Origin: MED-G116 sp038147495
GTDB taxonomy: Bacteria > Pseudomonadota > Alphaproteobacteria > Puniceispirillales > Puniceispirillaceae
Direction of reading: 5' to 3'
Length of the DNA: 64,000 nucleotides
Assembly: GCA_038147495.1 (NCBI GenBank)
Contig: JAYQTT010000007.1
Location: 1-64,000, forward strand
Part shown: positions 9,344 through 17,560 of the stretch, piece after piece
Layout: each line of letters starts with the position of its first letter
Numbering within the stretch: the first letter of the stretch is position 1
Made by a program: the position numbers and the translations under genes
The notes under the pieces: model-generated
Seen by the model: the letters and a program-made list of their open reading frames with translations, nothing else
Told to the model about the DNA's origin: nothing
Database searches by the model: none

Positions 9344-9578
9344 ATAGATGCCAGCAAACCCGAAAAACTTAAGTAAATATAATCATTTCATTACTTTGCT
9401 TTGCATCCTTGGCACAATCCTTGGCACAAAACAGGTGGTGAACTACGGGTGTCCCAAAGTTAAAAGGGATCTTAACTCAGAACCACACCCCATCTCCATT
9501 ACCGAAATAAGCAATTTCAAAGAACGGATAAAGTGTCAATTTGTTGTTGTTTTTTTGATTGACGGCGAACGACGAAAC
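9337..9578. repeat. Diverged direct repeat, copy A
   Basis: This 240-bp stretch recurs, imperfectly and with small indels, at 10989-11220. The shared blocks are GAAGGGAATAGATGCCAGCA, then a run from AAAAACTTAAGTAAAT through CATTACTTTGCTTTG, the tandem 9-mers TTGGCACAA at 9409-9429, and a trailing segment ending GACGAAAC. An ORF (9348-9611) crosses it but has no convincing protein character. It starts inside the att-like sequence, so it may be the end region of an integrated element carried twice. Confidence 0.75.
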
Positions 9579-9752
9579 AATGGTCAAGGTTTCGACGCCG
9601 CCCCTCTATAGGCACAACTCAGGCATTCGGGCGTTTGGGAATTATTCGTCTCGGTATTAATGACGATGTGGCGGTGACTTAAACGCAAATTCACATCAGT
9701 TGCGCCTTCCAATGTGGGGCACCACTTCGAAGGCGCATTCGTGTCTCAGAAA

Positions 9753-9771
9753 CAACCTAGTTTCTAGGTTG
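9753..9771 (-). terminator. Hairpin downstream of the cold-shock pseudogene
   Basis: CAACCTAG, loop TTT, CTAGGTTG gives a perfect 8-bp stem. Read on the minus strand it is followed by TTTCT, a weak U-tract, and it sits 45 bp after the end of the cold-shock remnant. It is a plausible Rho-independent terminator for that gene. Confidence 0.45.
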
Positions 9772-9815
9772 AAATCAAGAGAAAATCCAGAGACTTTGTG
9801 TTATCAAACTTCAAT

Positions 9816-10006
9816 TTACGGCATTAGACTTGCCGTTACAGCCCCTTCCGTCTCGTAAGACACGGCTTGGTCCCTCTTCAAGACCGTTTAAACCCGAGAG
9901 TTTTGGACTGCAGTGATATGAACAAACACATCTGCAGAACCATCATCCAGTTCGATGAACCCAAAGCCTTTTGAAAATTAAACCACTTAACTTTGCCTGT
10001 ACTCAT
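9816..10006 (-). pseudogene. Cold-shock protein (CspA family), broken by frameshift and stop
   Basis: From ATG 10006 the minus strand reads MSTGKVKWFNFQ, the start of a CspA-type RNA chaperone. The frame then shifts: one base is missing in the run at 9969-9972 (CAAAAGG where CAAAAAGG is expected). In the shifted frame the next residues are KGFGFIELDDGSADVFVHIT, containing both RNP motifs (KGFGFI and VFVHI). A TAA at 9888-9890 then interrupts, and beyond it the same frame still carries a family-like DQAVSYETEG, ending at 9816. The total of about 63 codons matches the usual 65-70. It lies inside the AT-rich island, so it was probably mobile-element cargo or a phage-type csp. Not detectable as a normal ORF because of the lesions. 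Confidence 0.75.
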
Positions 10007-10539
10007 ATTAACTCTTATATGAACGTTGGTTTTAAAAGCATAACCATCCGCTCATGAGTAGAATTGAGTACACAGTTTAAAAGCCTCGCAGTGCGAGATG
10101 GTCACCTTGTGCCATGCTCCTCTCAAAACGCCAGCGTTTTATCAAAACCCGTAAAATGAGTGCATGAATTTTCATGTGAATGAAAAATTAATCTGCAACG
10201 CGAATTATCGTTAGCAATTTGAGTCGACAAATTTTGTGGTTGCTTAATATTTCATTTGCGTCGACTGTTACGACGAGTGATTTGTAAGCCAGATACAAGC
10301 GCGAGCCAAATCTTCGATAAGGGCGACTGGTGGAAAATTGGTGGAAACGCCAAAGCCAAGAATTCAACAAGCATTGAAAAACTCAAATCCGCTGAAGCAC
10401 ACTAACCTGACTTCCTACCCAATAGAATTTTCACAATGTGGCTCAATTCAGGCTGCATCAAATTGAACCGACAATGGTCAATGGCCTTCAGCAAACAACA
10501 ACCAATTTGCAGTCTATGTGTTGAATGGAACCCACAAGA
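10007..10539. other. AT-rich stretch without a supported gene
   Basis: About 530 bp. It contains two short hairpins: CTCGC-AGT-GCGAG near 10085-10097 and AAAACGC-CA-GCGTTTT at 10125-10140. A plus-strand frame ending near 10405 (DKGDWWKIGGNAKAKNST) looks weakly protein-like but has no start codon. The leader of the cold-shock remnant would lie at the left edge on the minus strand. No gene can be supported. Confidence 0.4.
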
Positions 10540-10796
10540 ATGAAAACCTCTTTAATCGTGCCCCCTCACCTTTTTGCTCGCATTTCCAACCTATGGAGCC
10601 GAATTCAAACTTGTTCCTTCAGATGACGCCTACATATCTTTAAACAGAATGCCTTTATGCACTGACAAGAGGAACAAAAATTTCCACCACAACCGGCGGG
10701 GACCTCCATGTTTACCAAAATCAAGCATGGCTCATAAGTGTCGAGATGGACCTCAAAATGCTTAAGTGTGAATTAGCTGGAGAATTTATTGAGTAG
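10540..10796 (+). pseudogene. Small exported protein remnant with two frameshifts
   Basis: Three plus-strand frames together read like one short secreted protein. ATG 10540 gives MKTSLIVPPHL. A shift in the run CTTTTTG near 10570 leads into FLLAFPTYGAEFKLVPSDDAYISLN, so a signal peptide ending near YGA is plausible. A second shift near 10670 leads to TKISTTTGGDLHVYQNQAW and on to the TAG at 10794-10796. The joined product would be about 85 residues. No family is recognised. The neighbouring remnants carry the same kind of homopolymer-associated lesion. Confidence 0.4.
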
Positions 10797-10842
10797 GACA
10801 GCATCGTAATGATAATTAACGAATTTATTGAAAGACAGACAA

Positions 10843-11022
10843 ATGAACTCAAACAAAATGAAGCAAGACTTCAAACAGCTGGCTCTACTTGGCATTAAAT
10901 TAGAAACGCACCACGTCTACTATGTGGGAGGCTATCGGTACACAGAATTGAACCACGCTATCGATGCTGCAAACAGAGCGAAAGGGATGAAGGGAATAGA
11001 TGCCAGCAAGCGAAAAACTTAA
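10843..11022 (+). CDS. Small hypothetical protein, 59 aa
   Basis: An intact short ORF from ATG 10843 (MNSNKMKQDFKQLALLGIKL) with a second half rich in aromatic residues (HHVYYVGGYRYTELNHAIDA). Composition is protein-like, and the YYVGGYRY-x-x-L-x-x-A-I-x-x-A pattern recalls small uncharacterised proteins of mobile elements. Its last codons run into direct repeat copy B, so the original stop may have been lost or replaced. No Shine-Dalgarno sequence is obvious. It could be chance, since the region is otherwise decayed. Confidence 0.35.
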   Translation: MNSNKMKQDFKQLALLGIKLETHHVYYVGGYRYTELNHAIDAANRAKGMKGIDASKRKT

Positions 11023-11220
11023 GTAAATTTAATCATTTCATTACTTTGCTTTGTATCCTTGGCACAATCCTTGGTACAAAACAGGTCATGAACTGGGGGT
11101 GTTCCAAGGTCAAAAGGAATCTTAACCAAAAAGTTATAACCCTTCTTCATTTTCAAAATATGCAGTTTCAAAAAACAGGTAAAGCGTGAATTTGTCGTTA
11201 TTGACAGGAAATGACGAAAC
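10989..11220. repeat. Diverged direct repeat, copy B
   Basis: Second copy of the repeat at 9337-9578. It shares GAAGGGAATAGATGCCAGCA at its left edge, the tandem 9-mers TTGGCACAA and TTGGTACAA (11059-11079) and the right edge GACGAAAC. The copies differ at scattered bases and by indels of up to about 10 bp, so the duplication is old. Direct orientation and 1.65 kb spacing fit two successive insertions or a tandem accretion at one attachment site. Confidence 0.75.
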
Positions 11221-11340
11221 GCAAACGGATTACGGGACTTTGAACGAGAGGCCTCAGGACGGCCCAAAAACTCCCGGCAAAAGCCTTACCTGCTTTTCTT
11301 AATAAGTCTTGTTTTTTCAGAGAAGAGCTAATTTTGATGA

Positions 11341-11872
11341 CTAAGCCTTGGGCGTGACGATAACCCAAAAGCCTTTACCATAAAGATTATGTTGTTGAAG
11401 GCTTTTAATCTCAAAATGCTCACACAATCGGGGCAACCACCAAGAAGTAGGTTGCTGAATCAAATGAGCGTTGCGTCCATCCGACAGTGTTTTTCTTGCT
11501 GGCCCCATGTGTATCGAGAAAAATCCAACTTTTTGCGTAAGACCCGCAAGCACACTTATTGTCGGCGCCACATAATTTGGCTCAACATGTTCTAAAACAT
11601 CAATGCAACAAAACCATTTCAGCGCTTCAGGCTCACCCATACTCAGGAAAAGCTGGGTCATAAGGCAGATATCTAAAGCCAGAAAGCCCGGCACTTTTGA
11701 GCCCCTGCAACAAACGTTTTTTTCCTGCACCATAGTCACAAATCGACCGAATTTTATTTTCTTTAGCTATTTTGGCCACAAAACTCGCAAAAGCCAATGA
11801 CGCAACCCCATAGTTTGGGTTTTCGTGAAGCTCTTTCTGCTGTTCAAGATAACCAGCTGATATAACTTCCAT
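11341..11872 (-). pseudogene. Class I SAM-dependent methyltransferase, frameshifted
   Basis: From ATG 11872 the first frame reads MEVISAGYLEQQKELHEN, then the SAM-binding motif ICDYGAGKKRLL, and stops at TGA 11633-11635 after DPAFPEYG. The next frame continues without a gap as EPEALKWFCCIDVLEHVEP, then HMGPARKTLSDGRNAHLIQ and a C-terminal GKGFWVIVTPK, ending at 11341. Together they make one complete methyltransferase of about 176 residues. A single inserted base near GGGTGAG around 11634 would explain the break. Related small methyltransferases with the SDGRNAHLIQ block are common in phage and surface-polysaccharide regions; the substrate is unknown. It is probably inactive because motif I and the acidic motif DVLEH are separated. 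Confidence 0.75.
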
Positions 11873-12629
11873 CTAGACATACCTTTGCGATTTAAGGTGC
11901 CAGCGTTGATTAAATGAATAGTCGCCGTTCATCTCATGCTAGCCTTGTTTGCTTTTAGGTCAACCGTCGAATGAAACATGGTTAAACTATTGGGGGCTCT
12001 ACAAACATTGTCCCAGCGAGAGATTGGGTTTTGACAATTGGTTTCCAGCAAACCCTTGGCTTTTAAGCGCTAAGGGTATTCTAAAGATTACAAATGCGCC
12101 CCACTCACCAAGGTTGCTACCTATGACGACGACCACAGTAATAACCTATCCTTAGTTACTATAGATACCATAGGTAGCTTTGTTGCTTGGTGGGTTGGTC
12201 GTGGTTGTTTTCCAACGAAAGCAGAGACCAAAGACCAATGCACACCTCTCGTCCACGACATTAGTAGTGAACAATTGCACAAAACCATAGTTAGCTTTCA
12301 GTTGGAGGATGATTATGATTATAATGACGATGTCACTCAAATCAGCTGGCGACACCGAGTAACCTTGAGACAAAAGAGATGAGTGTCGTAAATCTCGTTT
12401 TAGGGCTTGCTGACGGGCTTTGGAGGAGGTTAACCTACACTGACTGCATCGAACTGCTCAAATCCCTGTCAGAGGCCGTCAAATCGCCGCTATTGGGTAT
12501 GTGAATGTCTTGAGCGGGGAGGTCGCAGTGTTTGACGCGCAAATGCTTCGTGAAGCACGCTAACGAACCACATTTGACGATAAAAGTCAACCCTTTATTG
12601 CAAAAATATTTACTTTTATCAATGAGTTG
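11873..12629. other. Island stretch without a supported gene
   Basis: About 760 bp between the broken methyltransferase and the integrase. ORFs here have improbable composition, for example a minus-strand one with a run of nine isoleucines produced by a GAT/ATT-rich patch near 12310-12340. The plus-strand segment 12400-12520 holds no clear start. Presumably decayed element DNA. Confidence 0.45.
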
Positions 12630-13892
12630 TTATCGGTATGTAATTTGGGATATGGCTTCCATCTTTTGCGCCATAGATGTCCCACCAGAGTACAGCCCAT
12701 AGGTCATTGTCTGCTTCTCATGGCCCAATATATCCGCTGCAACACCCTCCATAACCCCTGCTCTCTCAAGCTTTGTTGTCACCGTCTTTCGAAGGCCATG
12801 AAAGACAAGCTCAGGACCAAAGCCTAGTTCCTTTTTGAGACGAGCAAACCGCTTTGATAGACTAGGTGAACGCTGGCCATACTGGTTCTTGGCGCTAGAT
12901 GGTATCAAGTAGCCGTCCCTGCTCTCGTCGATTAGCCTGTCAACAACAGATACAATGGAAGGATGAAGAGGCACATACCTCACTCCAGCCTTTGTCTTGG
13001 CCTGTCTTACTCGCAATGCTCTGTGGCTCTCCTCTACAACCACATCCTCCACTCTGAGGCTGCACAGCTCCTCTATTCTCGCTCCTGTGTAAAGAGCAAG
13101 CTGGATGAGGTCCGACAACGGCCCATCCCTGCTCGCTGCGGCAGCCTTCATCAGTTCAAGACACTCGGCATTGCTAAAGCCCCGCCTGACTATGGACCTA
13201 CCCCCTCCTGTCTTGTGGATTGCATGTCCAGAAAACGGTGACGGGTCACTGACAACCTGAATGGACAGAAGATAAGTCCAGAAGGAATTGAGTGCGCTCA
13301 AGCGTCTTTTGAGCGACTTTACTCCAACATCTTCCAGCGCGGACCGTCTAACCCAGTCACTGACCAGCTTCTTATCAGGGATATGGGCGGTCTCCTCCTT
13401 GTGGAAGACAATCACATCTCTTTGCATTTGGTCCACGGTCTTCTGCCTGAGGTGCGCCAGAGAGGCAACCCATCCGGCTACATAGCCTTCCAGTGTGACT
13501 ATCTGGCCTGAGGCAATGCCATAGAATGTTTTTGCCGTCATTCTGAGATGTGCGTCCTCCACCTCGTGGAAGTCTCTGCCTCCCAGAACGACATCCTCTA
13601 CCTCACCCTCAATTATGACGCCCTTGATGAATTCATCATAATCACTTCCCTGCCCATCCTCATCGAACGCTCTCTTTAGAGCCTTTGCACGGGCCATCAC
13701 GCCATCCTGCGCAGCTTCTTCAATTAGCTTTTTCCATTGGAGAATCAGAGGCGCTGCGAGAAGTTCGGCTTCCTTGAGGCTTGCAGTGCCAAGGGATTAC
13801 TTGAATTCGCTCCTTCCGAGGATGGGGCGGAGTTTCTTGGGGATAACCAGACGGGCTGAGTAGATTTCACCCCTGCGCACCACAAAGCTCAT
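12630..13892 (-). pseudogene. Tyrosine recombinase (phage-type integrase) with in-frame TAA at codon 32
   Basis: Site-specific recombinase lying next to, and reading away from, the tRNA-Ser. Its natural start is ATG 13892: MSFVVRRGEIYSARLVIPKK, the arm-binding N-terminus usual for this class, followed by ILGRSEFK. TAA at 13797-13799 then interrupts, and the same frame resumes SLGTASLKEAELLAAPLI and stays open for about 390 codons. One change of AAA to TAA would account for it. The catalytic domain looks intact: Arg in YTGARIEELCSLR, HGLRKT (H-x-x-R), GHEKQTM and the nucleophile Tyr in YGLYSGG. Translation could restart at GTG 13700 or ATG 13697, giving about 355 residues without the arm-binding domain. 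Likely inactive, but the break is minimal. Confidence 0.85.
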
Positions 13893-13917
13893 CGACCACG
13901 ACCTCACTCACATCATA

Positions 13918-13940
13918 TTTGGTACAAATCTTGGTACAAA
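13918..13940. repeat. Tandem TTGGTACAA 9-mers upstream of the integrase
   Basis: Two TTGGTACAA units sit two bases apart, between the integrase start and the tRNA. The same tandem arrangement (TTGGCACAA/TTGGTACAA) occurs in both repeat copies, at 9409-9429 and 11059-11079. All three lie about 60-70 bp from an att-like or tRNA 3' sequence, on the island side for copy A and for the tRNA. I infer integrase arm-type or excisionase sites; direct evidence is lacking. Confidence 0.5.
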
Positions 13941-14001
13941 GTTATCCTAGGCCATTTCCAAATATGCAACGAAATCAGTGGTTAGGGGAAGCAAAAAATA
14001 A

Positions 14002-14093
14002 TGGCGGAGGGGAAGGGATTCGAACCCCCGAAAGGAATTTCTTCCTTTAACGATTTAGCAAACCGCCGCCTTCAGCCACTCGGCCACCCCTCC
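14002..14093 (-). tRNA. tRNA-Ser (anticodon GCU)
   Basis: Read on the minus strand from 14093 the sequence folds as a type II tRNA. The acceptor GGAGGGG pairs with CCCCTCC, the discriminator is G and CCA is encoded (14002-14004). The D-arm is GGCCGAGTGGCTGAAGGC, the anticodon loop TTGCTAA has GCT at 14057-14059, the variable arm is long, and the T-arm contains GGTTCGAATCC. It decodes AGC/AGU. Its 3' end abuts the integrase side of the decayed island, consistent with use as an integration site. Confidence 0.95.
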
Positions 14094-14285
14094 GCCGGGG
14101 TCTGCGGGCGACGTCGAAAGCCACCACCCGCAACGCAAATACACGGCGTATGCTGGGCACATTCCTAGCTTTGAAAACGGGCGCTGTCAAACCTGAAATC
14201 ACAGCCCGGGCATATTCCCCCGGGCCGCCATTCATGTTGCGCCTTCCGGCCGCTTGGCTGCGGCTATTTGATGTTGTTGCCGGGG

Positions 14286-15740
14286 CTAGCCGTCGAGCTT
14301 GCGCCGCAGGATTTCATTGACCATTCCGGGGTTCGCCTGCCCTCCGGATTGCTTCATCACCTGCCCCACAAAAAAGCCAAACAGCTTGTCCTTGCCGCCG
14401 CGATATTCGGCAACCTTATCTTCATTTGCGGCAATGACGCCATCGATCATCGCTTCGATCGCGCCACTGTCTGACACCTGCTTCAGGCCTTTTTCCTCGA
14501 CCACGGCGGCGGCATCTTTTCCGCTGTCAAACATGTCGGCAAACACATCTTTGGCAATACGCCCAGAGATGGTTCCATCGCTGATCAGATCGACAAGCCC
14601 ACCAAGCCGTTCCGGCGTGACCTTGCAATCGGCGAGCGTCTGGCCGGATTTGTTCAGCGCGCCAAACAATTCCACCGTCATCCAATTGGCAACAAGCTTG
14701 CGATCACGGCCTTTGCTGGCCTGCTCGTAATACAGAGCGGTTTCCCGCTCTTCGGTGATCACCGCCGCATCATAGGGCGACAGCCCATATTCGCCGGTTA
14801 GCCTATCCTTGATATCGTCAGGCAGCTCCGGCAACGCCGCCGCGAGCGCGTCAACCTCGTCCTGAGCGATCACCAATGGCAAAAGATCCGGATCGGGGAA
14901 ATACCGGTAATCATGCGCATCCTCTTTTGAGCGCATAGTCCGTGTGGTGCCAGTGCTTGTATCAAACAGGCGGGTTTCCTGATCAATCTCGCCGCCATCT
15001 TCGAGAATTTCAATCTGGCGCGCCACTTCATAATCAATGGCCTGCTGAATAAATCGTAGCGAATTCAGATTCTTGGTTTCCGTTCTTGTACCAAAATCTT
15101 CACCCGGGCGGCGCACAGACACATTCACATCGGCCCGCAATGAACCCTCTTCCATATTGCCGTCACAGGTGCCGAGATAGCGCAGGATAGACCTTAATTT
15201 TCGTACATAGGCGGCGGCTTCAGCCGAAGACCGCATATCAGGCCGCGAGACAATTTCCATCAGCGCAACGCCTGTCCGGTTCAAATCGATATAGCTTTTG
15301 CTTGGATGCTGGTCATGCATCGACTTGCCGGCATCCTGCTCAAGATGAAGGCGTTCAATGCCGATATCCCTGCTGCTGCCATCGGCAAGATCAATGCGCA
15401 ATACGCCCTCGCCAACAATCGGGTGTTTGAACTGGCTGATCTGATAGCCCTGCGGCAGGTCAGCATAGAAGTAATTCTTCCGGTCAAAAACGCTCTGAAG
15501 ATTGATCTTCGCCTTCAAGCCCAGACCGGTGCGAACAGCCTGACGCACACATTCTTGATTGATAACCGGCAGCATTCCGGGCAATGCCGCATCAACCAGC
15601 GCGACATTCTGGTTCGGATCCGCGCCAAAGGTGGCAGACGCGCCCGAAAACAGCTTTGCCTTTGACGTGACCTGTGCATGCACCTCAAGGCCGATCACGA
15701 CTTCCCAATCGCCGGTTGCGCCACTGACAAGGTTGCTCAT
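14286..15740 (-). CDS. gatB: Asp-tRNA(Asn)/Glu-tRNA(Gln) amidotransferase subunit B
   Basis: Subunit B of the GatCAB amidotransferase, which phosphorylates and amidates misacylated Glu-tRNA(Gln) or Asp-tRNA(Asn), using ammonia channelled from GatA. The N-terminal kinase-like core shows VVIGLEVHAQVTSKAKLFSGA (residues 9-29), QPDLPQGYQISQ-type FYADLPQGYQISQF (~91-104) and the conserved LEQDAGKSMHD (~132-142). The C-terminal tRNA-binding GatB/YqeY domain spans roughly 335-484. Full length at 484 residues. Its start overlaps the gatA stop by 4 bp (15737-15740). The order gatC-gatA-gatB is typical of alphaproteobacteria. Confidence 0.98.
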   Translation of the reverse strand: MSNLVSGATGDWEVVIGLEVHAQVTSKAKLFSGASATFGADPNQNVALVDAALPGMLPVINQECVRQAVRTGLGLKAKINLQSVFDRKNYFYADLPQGYQISQFKHPIVGEGVLRIDLADGSSRDIGIERLHLEQDAGKSMHDQHPSKSYIDLNRTGVALMEIVSRPDMRSSAEAAAYVRKLRSILRYLGTCDGNMEEGSLRADVNVSVRRPGEDFGTRTETKNLNSLRFIQQAIDYEVARQIEILEDGGEIDQETRLFDTSTGTTRTMRSKEDAHDYRYFPDPDLLPLVIAQDEVDALAAALPELPDDIKDRLTGEYGLSPYDAAVITEERETALYYEQASKGRDRKLVANWMTVELFGALNKSGQTLADCKVTPERLGGLVDLISDGTISGRIAKDVFADMFDSGKDAAAVVEEKGLKQVSDSGAIEAMIDGVIAANEDKVAEYRGGKDKLFGFFVGQVMKQSGGQANPGMVNEILRRKLDG

Positions 15741-17218
15741 GACTGTCCTCCTGCACGTCCGGCGGGCGTTGCCGTAAAGCCTGCCGAGTCCTCAAGAACC
15801 TGCCCGGCAGCATAAAGTGTTGCCTCATCAAAGGGGCGGCCAAGCAATTGCAACCCCAGCGGCAAGCCATCACCATTCAAACCGGCCGGCACCACCATTC
15901 CGGGCAGTCCGGCCAGATTGGCCGGCACGGTGAACACGTCATTCAGGAAATTGGTCACCGGATCATCAACCTTGCGGCCTACGGCAAAGGCCGCAGTCGG
16001 TGTCGCCGGCGTCAAAATCGCGTCAACCGTCTGGAACACCGTGTCAAAATCATCGCGGATCAATCGCCGGACGCGCTGTGCCTTCAGGTAATAGGCATCG
16101 TAATAACCGGCAGACAGCACATAGGTGCCAATCATGATCCGGCGCTGCACCTCCTCACCAAAACCAGCGGCACGCGTCTTTGCGTACATCTCGTCCAGTG
16201 AATCAGCCTCCACACGAAGCCCGTATCGCACGCCATCATACCGCGCCAGATTTGACGAGGCTTCAGCCGGGGCAATGATGTAATAGGCTGGCAGCGCATA
16301 TTTTGTGTGTGGCAGGGAAATTTCAACCAATTCAGCACCTGCGGCCTTCAGCCAGTCCTGTCCCTGCTGCCACAAAGTTACAACATCGGGGTCCATACCA
16401 TCCATCACATATTCAGACGGAATGCCGATTTTCATGCCTTTGACGCCCTGCCCCAAAGCCTTGGTCAGATCCTGCAACGGCACATTGGCAGACGTTGAGT
16501 CCTTTTCATCATAACCGGCCATCGCCTGCATCATCAGCGCGTTGTCCGCAACATTACGGCTGAATGGACCAGCCTGATCAAGCGAACTGGCAAAAGCAAC
16601 GATGCCATAACGCGAACAGCGACCATAGGTTGGCTTCAACCCGACAACACCGCAAAAAGCGGCTGGCTGGCGAATTGATCCACCGGTGTCGGTTCCTGTT
16701 GCCAGCAATGCTGAACGTGCCGCCACTGCCGCGGCTGACCCACCAGATGATCCACCGGGCACCAGATCAACGCCATCCTTGCCACGCCACGGGTTAATGA
16801 CAGGGCCAAAATGGCTGGTCTCATTTGCCGATCCCATGGCAAATTCGTCACAATTCAGCTTGCCGATCATCACACCGCCTTCGCGCCACAGATTGGCGGT
16901 AACGGTGCTTTCATAGGTCGGCGTAAAGCCGTCAAGAATGTGCGAACATGCTGTGCTGGCGTAACCGGCTGTGCAGAATAAATCCTTCACACCAACCGGC
17001 AAGCCTTCAATCAGACCGCCCTCGCCCTTGGCAAGTCGCTCATCCGATTGCGCCGCCATTTCCAGGGCCCGATCGGCGGTCATCGCCACATAATGATTCT
17101 GGCTGGCGGTTTCTTCGGCAGCGGCAATGTAGGCGCTGGCAAGCTCAACCGCAGAGACGTCACGCGCAGCAAGTGCCGCGCGGGCCTCAACCGCACCAAG
17201 TTCAAGCAAATCAGTCAT
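15737..17218 (-). CDS. gatA: Asp-tRNA(Asn)/Glu-tRNA(Gln) amidotransferase subunit A
   Basis: Amidase subunit of GatCAB; it hydrolyses glutamine to supply ammonia for transamidation. It has the amidase-signature Ser-cisSer-Lys triad: Lys in GLPVGVKDLFCTAG (~residues 70-83) and the serines in the glycine/serine-rich PGGSSGGSAAAVAA (~152-165) and GTDTGGSIRQPAAFCG (~174-189). At 493 residues it is full length. The start ATG at 17218 overlaps the gatC stop by one base (TAATG), so the three genes should be co-translated. Confidence 0.98.
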   Translation of the reverse strand: MTDLLELGAVEARAALAARDVSAVELASAYIAAAEETASQNHYVAMTADRALEMAAQSDERLAKGEGGLIEGLPVGVKDLFCTAGYASTACSHILDGFTPTYESTVTANLWREGGVMIGKLNCDEFAMGSANETSHFGPVINPWRGKDGVDLVPGGSSGGSAAAVAARSALLATGTDTGGSIRQPAAFCGVVGLKPTYGRCSRYGIVAFASSLDQAGPFSRNVADNALMMQAMAGYDEKDSTSANVPLQDLTKALGQGVKGMKIGIPSEYVMDGMDPDVVTLWQQGQDWLKAAGAELVEISLPHTKYALPAYYIIAPAEASSNLARYDGVRYGLRVEADSLDEMYAKTRAAGFGEEVQRRIMIGTYVLSAGYYDAYYLKAQRVRRLIRDDFDTVFQTVDAILTPATPTAAFAVGRKVDDPVTNFLNDVFTVPANLAGLPGMVVPAGLNGDGLPLGLQLLGRPFDEATLYAAGQVLEDSAGFTATPAGRAGGQS

Positions 17219-17505
17219 TATTCAACCACCTTTGGCACGACAAAAAAGCCCCCGGCTGTCTCCGGCACATTGGCCAACACCTCATCAATCCGGTTTCCGT
17301 CTGTAACCACATCCTCGCGCATTGGCAGGCCATGGCCGGTCACATTGGCCAGCGGCTCAACATTATCGGTATTCACTTCATTGAGTTCATCAACCCAACT
17401 CAGGATGCCGTTCAGTTCCTCGGCGATGCTTTCCTGCCGCTCTTCAGGAACATGAATACGCGCCAATCTGGCGATTTTGGCAACGGTGGTCTTGTCAACA
17501 GACAT
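17218..17505 (-). CDS. gatC: Asp-tRNA(Asn)/Glu-tRNA(Gln) amidotransferase subunit C
   Basis: A 95-residue stabilising subunit that wraps around the GatA-GatB interface. It begins MSVDKTTVAKIARLARI, the canonical GatC N-terminus, with the usual ILSWVDELNEVNTDNVEP middle and a PMREDVV motif. I chose ATG 17505; a longer frame reaches 17877 but overlaps ruvX on the other strand and has no GatC homology. It heads the gatCAB operon and is divergent from ruvX across a 55-bp gap, which should contain both promoters. Confidence 0.95.
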   Translation of the reverse strand: MSVDKTTVAKIARLARIHVPEERQESIAEELNGILSWVDELNEVNTDNVEPLANVTGHGLPMREDVVTDGNRIDEVLANVPETAGGFFVVPKVVE

Positions 17506-17560
17506 GTCACTATGCTTTTTGCTGTTATTGAGAAAAACTTCAGTGGAATTATCATTCAGC

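Noticed and set aside
9337..11220. CRISPR array or IS element from the direct repeats
   Set aside because: Only two long diverged copies, no regular short repeat-spacer pattern, no transposase and no terminal inverted repeats.
12152..12373. Minus-strand ORF with poly-isoleucine
   Set aside because: Low-complexity product of an AT-rich patch, with no start signal or homology.
4617..13799. Reassigned or read-through TAA as a code feature, since TAA interrupts both the dioxygenase and the integrase
   Set aside because: TAA ends several intact genes here (for example rpmG, gatC and plsY), so it is a normal stop. The two cases are independent lesions or errors.
14204..14225. GCCCGGG…CCCGGGC hairpin between tRNA-Ser and gatB as a terminator
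   Set aside because: The 7-bp GC stem has no U-tract on either strand, so it may be structural or chance.
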